In this document: piece by piece, positions 35,910 through 44,451 of the stretch | Layout: every line of letters begins with the position of its first letter | Position numbering within the stretch: the stretch's first letter is position 1 | Assembly (NCBI RefSeq): GCF_000350225.1 | Contig: NW_005178773.1 | Span: forward strand, 45,629-109,628 | Length of the DNA stretch: 64,000 nt | Direction: 5' to 3' | From: Chondrus crispus | Taxonomy: Eukaryota > Rhodophyta > Florideophyceae > Gigartinales > Gigartinaceae | Made by a program: the position numbers and the translations under genes | The notes under the pieces: model-generated | The model's input: only the letters and a program-made list of their open reading frames with translations | Told to the model about the DNA's origin: nothing | Database searches by the model: none

Positions 35910-36499
35910 TGTAGTACAATTGCGTACCACGACCATCCCGGGGAGATGTGAACCGGACGGAAGAGCGGGTACTACTGTAGCGACCGGGCTTGCACGCGCC
36001 CGTAGCGGAGTACAGTAGTACCCCGCGGGTCACACGTGCTACAACCGCTGGCGTGGCCACGGGCACACGTGTGTAATCCGTACGGTTATAAGTAGTAATT
36101 AGTAGTTAATGGCACGAATTTATTAATTGTGTACAGTAGCTGGTATACAGTAAGTAGCAGCTACTGTAGCGGGACAGGTGTCCTGGCGTCCCACTTAGGG
36201 GTTAAGACCGGGGGCACCTGCCCCGTCCCAGTAAAGGGGAGGCAGACTCGCCTCCCTTCCCTTTACGGCTTTTTGCTAACTCCGTCCGGTTTTACCTCTA
36301 AGTCTCAGGCTTCTAACCCGTGACCGGCCGTCCGGATCTGACACCACCGACCGGCTGCGCGTCACCGGCCACGTGAGCCTTCCCTCTTTTCGAGTCCTTC
36401 CGTACGGTTCGCGCTCGCGTGGGTTACCCAGCGTCGCGCGCTCCCTTACCTCTAACCCCCCTCGTTCCGAGTGGTCGGGACGAAGGTAGTTATACCACA
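35910..36499 (+). repeat. 3' LTR of Ty3-3
   Basis: A 590-bp copy with two substitutions near 36236-36240 relative to the 5' LTR, followed by AGCAC. The purine-rich tract AAATAAGGAAGGGGG (35893-35907) lies two bases upstream. Confidence 0.97.
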
Positions 36500-36504
36500 A
36501 GCAC

Positions 36505-37405
36505 GTCCTTCGAAAGGCTGGTCACGAGTTTTATCCGCATGGTCACCCCCTTTGCGTATAAAACGTACGTCGAACGCGCTGCAGATAAGTTCACAATGTC
36601 ACGAATTTTTGAGGATCAGTCACACTTTCGTGTATACGGCATGGCGAGGTATTCCACAGACGTGACGTTTCACCAAAGCAACCGTCCACGCGGAAATCAC
36701 GAGGAAGCCAAAGGTCATTTTAGTGGAAAACACAAAATGTACGGGTATAAGACCGAGGTGAGTGTGTTGCCAAATGGTCTAGCCATTGGGGCAAGTAGAC
36801 ATTTTATGGGATCAGTCGCCGATGTCGATATATTTTATGATAACCTCGAGTGGCACAAGTTGGAACTCCGCAAAGCTCAGACAGAGCGCAGTGTGACTGA
36901 TGTTGGACCTCTAGTCCAGCGGTTTCCCAGATATTGGGCTGTCCTGATGGACAAGGGCTATCAGGGGGCTGCTCGGGAGGTACGCGCTATCATTCCTGTC
37001 AAGAAGCCAAGGGGTCGAGAGTTGACAACGGAAGAGGTCCATGGTAACCGAGAAATTTCGTCCGACCGCATTATTGTCGAAAACTATTTTGGTCGACAGT
37101 GCACACTTTGGGTTCTAATGGCGAACAAGTGGAGGTGGGCTGAGTCTAACTACAACATGTTTTTTCAATTCACATTGGCCTTGACGAACGCGCATGTGCT
37201 TCATCACCCGCTTAGAGAAGAAGATGGTGCGAGGCGGAGGCAAATTTTAAACAGGCGTTTTCACATAATGCAAAGTACAGCTGTGAAACGGCGCCCTGTT
37301 CAGGAGCGCTACCGGGTTCGCAGGCGTGCGCGTATCGAGCAAAGGTTGCCCAGCAGGTCATATGCACAAGGGGCAGGTGCTATGTCTGATGAGGAAGAGC
37401 TGTAA
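36505..37405 (+). pseudogene. HARBI1-like DDE transposase, copy 2, C-terminal part
   Basis: Continuation of the gene whose start lies at 23193. It carries the catalytic triad of DDE_Tnp_4: Asp in STDVTFHQSN, Asp in VLMDKGYQGA, and Glu in IIVENYFGR. Between them lies FSGKHKMYGYKTEVSVL. The tail is basic (RRRARIEQRLPSRSYAQ) and ends with the acidic DEEEL. The stop TAA is at 37403-37405. These are domains of a PIF/Harbinger-clan nuclease acting on DNA. It could be a transposon or a domesticated relative; the decayed copy at 11061 favours a transposon family. The catalytic part is intact but detached from its start by 12.9 kb. Confidence 0.92.
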
Positions 37406-38681
37406 CTTCACTTTTGTCGCATATCTGAGGAACTGAAAGGATTTCTGTAGTGAAGGCCGAGTTCGGCAGTTTGTAGTGATTTACGAGGTTATGCTGTATA
37501 TGCGATATCATTTAAAGCAAATGCAATTGAAAACGTCATTTCGTAGACATTCTGTTTTCCACTGCCCACATCATATCTGATGTGGTGGACCGTGACTGCT
37601 CTCAAGACCTTCTGGGGAGTGCGGATGTTCCCACCCGTCTTCATTTTTTTGAACCACAAGTGGTTACTAGATTCATATTTTAGGAGTACTTACCGTGAAC
37701 CAATGAAATAGGAGGAAGCCAGCAGTGTGTACGTACAGTAAATTGCAATGGTGGGATTGCTGTATTGTTGTAGCTGATGTCAGCTAAGCAGAGGAGCTGT
37801 TGATGTCAACACCAACAGCTCCTCTGTGTGATGACCACTGAGCAAAAGGGGAGGTGCCGTCGGCCAACGACATGAGGGAGGAATGACTGAGAGTCATATG
37901 AAGGAATCACCACACTCTGAAACTGCGCTTGCGCCGCTCAAAGGGCCCATGCCTTGTATTTTGACCAGTGATTTACGGAACACACTCGGCCAACACTTGT
38001 TCGCCCCTTCCACTCCAGTGGAGCGATATTGACCTTAACATTTTCAGCCAAAGAATGGACATCTTAAGTATCGTACTGAACGCCTACCCGCCTTTGCGCT
38101 CACGGTCGCCGGGTCGCGTGCCGTTTCGACCGACGCGAGAGTGACTTCCGACGGAAGGGTAAGTCAGCGTTGTGATGTTTGACGATTTTGTTCACAGTAG
38201 CGTCAAGGTATACGGATGGGAGATTGTTGGCGTGCTGGATTTTGTTTGTGACGATCACGAGCACCGCCTTTTTCGCAGTCGTCGTCGCGCCGAGCGCCGT
38301 GCACGCTCGGCGATGCCGCCGTCTTCCATGTGCTGCTTCCTCCGCGCGCCGCGGACGGGGAGCTTGCGCAGCATTGCGCGGCGCGTCTCTTTGCGCCCGA
38401 GCTTGCCGCGGTGCTCGTCGGAGTGCCGCCGCATGTCTTCGGGCGCCCCGCGCGATGCCGGCGGCCGGCCGCGCCATCGCCTGTTGGGCGGCAGCGTCGC
38501 CTTGCGCGAGAGCGCCGACGTGTCCGCACCCCGCTCGCCGACGCCCTCACATCCCCGACCCGCCTCAGATGTGCCATTCGTCTATCCCGTCCTCTACCCG
38601 CACCCCCGGTCAACATATCGACACCCCCGCCACCGCCTCCGCCATCATCGGCCGATGCGCTAGACCCATCCACAACAGCCC
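37406..38681. other. Intergenic region with hairpins, before the DeSI exon
   Basis: No gene is recognised. 37406-37700 is probably the 3' flank of the DDE transposon. It contains the small inverted repeat CCACATCA/TGATGTGG near 37566-37585 and a strong hairpin at 37789-37826. From about 38270 to 38660 the DNA is GC-rich with overlapping open frames on both strands, typical of composition rather than coding. It may include the promoter of the gene starting at 38682. Confidence 0.45.
37789..37826. repeat. Perfect 14-bp stem hairpin
   Basis: CAGAGGAGCTGTTG at 37789-37802 is followed by ten bases and its exact reverse complement at 37813-37826. A smaller palindrome AGCTGATGTCAGCT lies just upstream (37772-37785). 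It could be a transposon terminus, a MITE or a termination structure. Confidence 0.8.
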
Positions 38682-39040
38682 ATGTCGTCAAACCAGGGAA
38701 TGATGCCTATTGCGGGTGGGGTCCCGATCGAACTCAATGTCTACGATCTTCAGCACCCCGACAACCCGGACGCCGTGCCCGCCATTAACTGGTATCTCCA
38801 CGGCGTCGGCTTGGGGCTTTATCATTCGGGCGTCTCCATTTACGGCACTGACTATTGCTACGGCGGACACGCCGATGACGACACAGGCGTCTTTGAAGTC
38901 GTCCCGCCGAAGGCCCCCGATGCGAAGTTTAGGCAGACAGTCTTTGTAGGGAGGACCAGTCTTGACCCGCAGCAGGTGTCAGAGCTTGTCAAGGCCATGG
39001 CCCACGTGTGGAGTGGCAACTCATGTAACGTATTAACGCG
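38682..39040 (+). CDS. DeSI/PPPDE-type isopeptidase exon, 3' end missing
   Basis: Starts at ATG 38682 (MSSNQGMMPIAGG). It follows the PPPDE fold of DeSI deSUMOylating cysteine isopeptidases: LNVYDL, then GLYHSGVSIYG with the catalytic His, then YCYGGH, then VFVGRTSLDPQQVSEL, and finally CNVLTR, which corresponds to YNLLTR just before the catalytic Cys of the family. The exon ends at a good donor (GTAAGT at 39041-39046), exactly where the NCNHF catalytic motif should follow. The next acceptor (TCCTTTCGCAG ending 39093) does not lead to that motif but to a kinase frame. The gene is therefore truncated or fused, and without the Cys it should be inactive as a peptidase. Confidence 0.75.
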
Positions 39041-39094
39041 GTAAGTTCTGACTTCTTTCCGAAGCAAGCATACATTTTTATCTCCTTTCGCAGA

Positions 39095-40862
39095 AGCCTG
39101 ACCCCTTCGTCGTCCTCCTATATAGGAGGAACAGCTGGAGCTGACTTCGTTTCGCATTGTATAGTTATTAGGGCCGCTGTGGTAGCTCGCTGGGAGGTGG
39201 CGATTATGAGCAAGTTGCTTCAGGTCGCGCGCGCCTCGGATACGGGGGAGAACACGCATTTGGCCATCAAGATCATCAAGAATAACCCGCTGTACGTGGC
39301 GCAGGCGCTGTCTGAGGTGCGCATGACCAGTTACTTGAACCGGATCGACCCTAAGGACGGCCATTCCGTCATGCGCCTGCGGGACAAGTTTATCTTTCGC
39401 GCGCACCAGTGTCTGGTGCTGGAGCTGCTTTCCTTCTAACTGTACGATCTGCTGCGGTCGACCGAGGTTTACGGTGTCACTCTCAACCTGGTGCGCAAGT
39501 TTTGCAAGCAGATCCTCAACTGCCTGCTCGGACGTGAACATTGCGCACTGCGACCTCAAGCCGGAGAACGTGCTGTTGCGACACCCGCAGCGCAGCGCGA
39601 TCAAGGCGGTGGACTTTGACGCAAGCTGTCGCATCAGCCAGAGCATGTCTACGTATGTACAGTCACGTTTCTACCGCGCGCCTGAAGTGATCCTCGGGAA
39701 ACTATACGGGACGCAGGTGGACGTGTGGAGCTTGGGGTGCATGCTGATCGAGCTCCACAAGGGGTACCCGCTGTTCGCGGGCAAGGACAAAGCGCATCAG
39801 ATGGCGATCATTGCGGAGGGGCTGGGGATGCCGCTAGAAGAGATGTTGCTAGCAGGGCCCAAAACGAGCCTGTTATTCGAGCAGGACAGCGTAACGGGCC
39901 GATGGCGCATGCGGCCGGAGGCGTGCCCGTCCGGGGAAGCGGTGATCCCGGGTTCCAAGTCGACCGCCGGTTTCGTGGACATTGACATGGGAGCCAGCAA
40001 CGGGCGGCGGAAACGCGTGAGCGGCGGGCACTTGGACGTGGACTACTCGATGTTCCTGGGACTAGTGGACAAGATGCTGCGCTACTCGGGGTAGGAGCGG
40101 ATCTTCGCGTGCGACGCGCTCAAGGAGCAGTTTGTGGTTGGCGGGTGCGACGCGCTCAAGAAGCGGTTTGTGGTCGGCGGGTGCGGCGTGCGGTCGGGGC
40201 GCGAGAGCCCGCCGGGTATGCTCGCCATGGCCAAAGATGGGGCGGAAGTGGGCGCTGCGGCGGTGGTGGACCCTGGGCGCAAAGCACCCGTGCAGAAGCG
40301 GGCCAAGCGGGTCGGGATCAGTCAGGTGGTGGCGATCCACCCGGACGAGGGCATCGGCGCGGGCGGGCACGCGGACGGCGAGGACGTCGGCGGCAGGCTG
40401 CGGCTCTCCAAGAGCGAGCGCGAGTTCAAGAAGGTGCACAGCAGGCGCCGCGCCGAAGAGAAGACGTTCGTGTTCAAGACGTCCGAATGGGTCGACGAGG
40501 TAGGCATCGAGCCGCCGCCGTGGCGCGCCGGCGGTGGCGACGACGGCGCGGGTGGCGCAGAAGGCGGGCCGGAACGGGCAGCGGCGGCGGCGCGGGCCAC
40601 GAGGGTGGCGCGCGCGCGGCGGGCGGGCGCGGCGGCGGCAGTGGGGCGTGGGCCGGCGGCGGGACGCGCGAGCCTCGCGCGCCCTCAAGGTGCGGGTACG
40701 CGGCCCACGATGGGCGGTCAGGGAGGCGACGGCCGAGGTAGCGGTTGGCCTCGGCAAGCTCGTCATGGGCGTGACACGCGGAGGTGCGGCGATAAGGGGC
40801 GGGCGCTGGCACGGGTCATGTCGCATATGTGGGCCTCATGTGAGGCTGTGAACAGCTGGTAA
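39095..40862 (+). pseudogene. DYRK-type protein kinase pseudogene
   Basis: Intronless remains of a CMGC/DYRK Ser/Thr kinase. It has HLAIKIIKNN (catalytic Lys) near 39258, then SEVRMTSYLN, then CLVLELLSF. IAHCDLKPENVLL follows near 39540 (catalytic Asp), then QSRFYRAPEVILG and VDVWSLGCMLIELH. Decay is plain. The glycine-rich loop is eroded (MSKLLQVARA). There is an in-frame TAA at 39438. A deletion with shift lies near 39530, just before HCDLKPEN. The DFG is DFD, and a second stop at 40092 interrupts LRYSG/ERIFACDALK. The same frame then continues to 40862 with a basic, G/A/R-rich tail. The frame upstream is in phase with the DeSI exon if a 53-bp intron (39041-39093) is removed. Confidence 0.85.
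40111..40182 (+). repeat. 36-bp tandem duplication in kinase tail
   Basis: Two adjacent 36-bp units, each encoding CDALK(E/K)(Q/R)FVVGG, differ at a few bases. It is an in-frame duplication of 12 codons at the end of the kinase domain. Confidence 0.85.
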
Positions 40863-41259
40863 ACACTTCGGACATTGTACGAATGGCATGTATGGCGAAT
40901 TATTTGCACAAATTGAGCACTTCGTATGGAACTACTGGTCCTGCAGAAACAGTGTTTCTGGCCGGCATGAGTGTCTCATCTGTAAAGGGGGGGTGCCCCT
41001 TAAATGGAACACCCTTCCAATCTGCGGAACGATGAGAACCCAGGAAAAGTATTCAATAATTAAGAACAACAGCCCAAGTGGCCACCAAACGCAATCAAAG
41101 TCAGGTTTTACAGTCCCATTTCCCCGCGACGTAAATGCATACCGGAACACCACCATCCCCAGTCCCCGCCACACCCCAAAAAAAAGCCCCATTTCGTGAT
41201 GACACCGTAGAATACAGTATATCTTCCCCGCGATTCTCACTCGGCTGCGACCGTATCTG
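40863..41259. other. Spacer before pogo-like fossil
   Basis: No gene is seen. It may contain the left end of the pogo-like transposon. An A-rich run CCCCAAAAAAAAGCCCC lies near 41175. No inverted terminus was identified. Confidence 0.4.
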
Positions 41260-42998
41260 TTGGCACGGCGAGCAGAGCATCTCAAGATTTTTCGAAGCAT
41301 AGCGATTTCGAAACGGAGAATACGTCGCAATTTTGTGGGGGCTCGTGCTCGATTCAACATGGCCGTCGACGCCGTGAAAGAAGGTGCTACAATGCCCAGC
41401 GCGGCGCGAATGGCTAAGCTACCTTTGTCCACATTTCATCGTCGTTACAAGAAAATTGACAACAACCCCGAAGAGTAGCCCCTGCATCATCGTCGGACCC
41501 TCACCGCTGAAGAGGAAGACACAATAATTGAACTGATTAAAACGTGCGCAAGCCATGGCTACCCGGTGGGCCACGAAACTATTAAAGATGCAGTTGAAAT
41601 TCTCGTCGGTAACAAGGACCCGGAGCGTCAACAAGAACTCCCCTTCAAACACAACCGACCTGGAGACAAGTTTGTGAGGGCATTCAAAAAACGTCACCAC
41701 AAACTCATCGCGTTTGCACGCGCCCTTCGGCAGGAAGTCATCCGGTTCAATGCTATCAATGCAGAAACACTGACAACGCACATTGCGGCGGTGGAGCAGC
41801 TCATTAAAAACCACAATATAGACCCTTGTCGTTTAGCAAACCTGGACGAGACTAGAGCCACCCCCGACAAAGAGGCACTGGGCATTACCTCGTTTCGAAC
41901 GTTTTCCCCTAGAGAAATCAGGCACGAGATTCGCATTCCAACGTTCAAGAACGTGTCAAGAGTAACGATCGTGCCCGTCATGTTCGCATCTGGGGTAACC
42001 GGAAGACCTTTGTTTATTTTTAAAGATACAAGGATTCTGCATAGAGTGACTGAGAGTAATGAAGCACTTTCCAAGCAGTCAGTCGCAGATTGCCTTCCCC
42101 CCAACGGGTTGGTCACTACAAGAGAAGAATTAGCAGGCGTACATAAATCTAATTTCGCGCGGTGGGCAGAGATGTTCGTGCAAGACATTACTCACCTTAC
42201 CAGGCAAGGACGAAATTTTTTGCTCTTGTATGACGGTTACCGCAGCCACATGAGCCTTAAAGCTTTGACGATTTTACGAAATGGGAATGTGGTTGCCTAC
42301 TCTCTACCTTAACACACGAGTGGGAAGACACAGCCACTAGGTCTGACATTTTTGCTTCATTCAAGCATAATATTGCCGCCTGCATCAAGCAGATATCTCT
42401 CGTCCAACAAACAGAGCCCTATGATGCATTCGATTTTTGCAATATCCTGCGCCACGCTTACGAAAAGTCTTTCACGCCCGCAAATATTACTGCTGGGTTT
42501 GAGAGAGCTGGGTTGTGGCCCATCAATCCTGCTAAACTACTGTACTCCCCAAAACCGGATGGACGCTGCAAAGAGAAAATGCTTTTTGTAGACGAAATGC
42601 TACATTTACTAGAACAAAAGCGTATTGCCTGCCGGGACGATATCTGTATACAACCAGTGGTGTTGAAGAGAGAGTTTTTGGACACCTCAAAAGGTCTGAC
42701 GTTGACAAGTGACGCCACCATGCGAATGATTGAGGGAGAGGAGCGCGCGAAGCGCGTTAAGTTTGAGGATACGCAGCGGAAGAAGGCAGAAGCGAACGCG
42801 AAGAGAGCGTTTGAAGCGGCTATGCGAAAGCAAGCTCGGCATGATGCCGAACTTTCGAACGTACGCCGTCGCGCCACACTTTACGGCGAACCGTTTGTCG
42901 TGCCTCGACCTTTGCGCATACGTCGTGCTCTTGCTGCGAAGAAAGCAGCTGATAGAAGGGATGCTGCTTCTGCGCTTGCGTCCCTGAGGTGCAACTGA
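41260..42998 (+). pseudogene. pogo/Tigger-like transposase pseudogene
   Basis: The N-terminal helix-turn-helix (MPSAARMAKLPLSTFHRRY near 41392) is of the HTH_psq type. A second helical region (LTAEEEDTIIELIKTCASHG) leads to the DDE_1 catalytic domain: LDETRATPDK near 41846 with the first Asp, and LLLYDGYRSHMS near 42222 with the second. A TSGKTQPLG follows, where the third Asp of the usual QPLD is Gly. After that come FKHNIAACIKQISLVQQ and GLWPINP, then a charged K/R/A-rich tail to the stop at 42996. Breaks: in-frame TAG at 41476, TAA at 42310, a shift near 42345, and the lost acid. No ATG start is certain. This is an inactive Tc1/mariner-superfamily DNA transposon relative. Confidence 0.88.
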
Positions 42999-43911
42999 CC
43001 AGCGGCATGGTCAGCTACAGAATCGTGCTCTGATAGATATTTGAAGTAAATTTTTTGTGCATTGCTGTTTCTAAATTTGTTCCACATCACGACCGATTTG
43101 CCTCATTCTTGAGGCTGTAATTAAAAGGAAATCCAGGGGATATGGAGAATGTGTGAGGATGTCTCCTCTCCTGATCGGGTCGACAGCGACCCGGTCACTC
43201 CACTTTATGTCAACCAGAGCAAGGCTCTGGTGCGCGCCGCTCCGCTGCGCCGTCGTCGGTAGGATAGTGATTAATCATTATTTCTACAATGGTACTGCAG
43301 TGCAATACGCACCTGGAAAGGGGGGTGAAAAGAAAGGAAAACATTTGGATATGAAAAGTAGTCCGGGTTTGGGGGACACACGTGTGAATAATTGCACAGT
43401 TTTAATTTTTAATTATTTTATTTTATTTAGTTAATTAGTTGGCATTAATTTTGCTGACACTAGAATAGATCTAGAATCTAGAGCCGGGAGCTACTGTACT
43501 CGCCCCGGCGGGGCTCTCTGTAACTTAGCCCTTTGACCGAACAAGTCAATAAACCAACCCGAGTTGCCGGAGTTGAATGTCGCCTTGGTCGAAGTCCGTC
43601 TCTACCAAGACGCTCCCTTTTACCTAAGCCTACGGCATCCTCTATCGCTCTGGGTTCCCTTTTCTCTTTCCTTTATTTCCCTATCCTTTTCTATCTCTAA
43701 TTCTACCTATTTTTCCCTTATCTTGTGTTGGTGCCATCGGCCTCGGTTGCGACCGAACCGGTGTAGGTGTTTCGAGCCATCGGGCGACACAGTTGACGTA
43801 GCGCTGCTACTTTCATTTCATCCCGTCGGGCTGCGTTGCGACGCCCCCGTCGAAGGCCTTGTCGCGTTACAAGGTGTCGAAGAAGCTCAACGAGCATTGG
43901 CCTTACAACCC

Positions 43912-44005
43912 NNNNNNNNNNNNNNNNNNNNNNNNNNNNNNNNNNNNNNNNNNNNNNNNNNNNNNNNNNNNNNNNNNNNNNNNNNNNNNNNNNNNNNNNN
44001 NNNNN
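43912..44005. other. Assembly gap (94 N)
   Basis: A run of 94 undetermined bases. Frames that span it are artefacts. Confidence 0.99.
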
Positions 44006-44381
44006 GCGCCCCACCCCACACTCGTCGAGCAGATCTCTTCGCAAGTCTCTACCACACCGATCCCGAGCCGGGCTATTTCTCTGTGCCCCCCCCCCATCAG
44101 GGATCCGAGCTACTACGAGTCGCAAGCTCGTTTAAACGGAGAAGGGAGAGTCGGACACTCCGTAGCGCTGTGCCATCGGCAGTTCCTCTTTTTGTTGCTG
44201 TTGTTGTTTTTGCTGGACCATCGGACCGCGGTCTCTGCCCGACAGGCGCATTGCACTACAGGTACGTACCCTAAATCATCATCAGCCAACCATCTCGCGA
44301 TGGTAGCGGTCATGGAGCATTTTCATTGGACTGTTGGCTTTCGCTAAACTACAGACACGCGCTTGCGCTCAACACGGTCCC

Positions 44382-44451
44382 TCGGAAGACAACTCTAAGT
44401 CCATTCCGGCACTCAACATCGGAAGACAACTCCAAGTCCATTCCGGTACTC
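44382..44451. repeat. 37-bp direct repeat, two units
   Basis: TCGGAAGACAACTC(T/C)AAG followed by TCCATTCCGG is repeated at 44382 and 44419, with two base differences between units. Confidence 0.85.

Larger units (their letters stand above)
23579..36499 (+). mobile_element. Ty3/gypsy chromovirus with antisense accessory gene (Ty3-3)
   Basis: A 12.9-kb element bounded by 590-bp LTRs and flanked by AGCAC (23574-23578 and 36500-36504). Parts in order are: 5' LTR, primer-site-like TTGGTACTCTTGTGG, gag, pol (protease, reverse transcriptase, RNase H, integrase, chromodomain), 2.4 kb of repeat-rich noncoding DNA, a long ORF on the opposite strand, polypurine tract and 3' LTR. The LTRs differ at two of 590 positions, so this is a very recent insertion. 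It looks almost whole, with about one break, in pol. It sits inside the DDE transposase gene. Confidence 0.96.
43000..44451. other. Unassigned region with assembly gap
   Basis: No gene can be supported. 43490-43740 has a pyrimidine-rich stretch, and GTTGGTGCCATCGG near 43727 resembles the junction between an LTR and a primer site. This hints at another LTR fragment without a partner. Bases 43912-44005 are N. After the gap, a short R/S/P-rich frame cannot be placed. A 37-bp direct repeat closes the region (44382-44451). Confidence 0.4.

Noticed and set aside
35605-36066. Extension of the Ty3-3 antisense frame into the 3' LTR
   Set aside because: The frame is open, but the added part is S/T/P-rich and the same LTR sequence at the 5' end has no coding role. 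The ATG at 35604 was preferred, without certainty.
38172-38788. Long overlapping open frames on both strands upstream of and over the DeSI exon
   Set aside because: They exist in several frames at once in GC-rich DNA, consist of R/A/P low-complexity sequence, and match no family.
40062-40862. Minus-strand open frame of about 250 codons opposite the kinase tail
   Set aside because: A/R/P-rich shadow of the GC-rich plus-strand frame; the plus strand carries the recognisable kinase.
43564-44347. Open frames spanning 43912-44005
   Set aside because: They run through a stretch of N and are artefacts of the gap.
44382-44451. CRISPR-like direct repeats
   Set aside because: Only two units, no spacers of regular size, and eukaryotic context.
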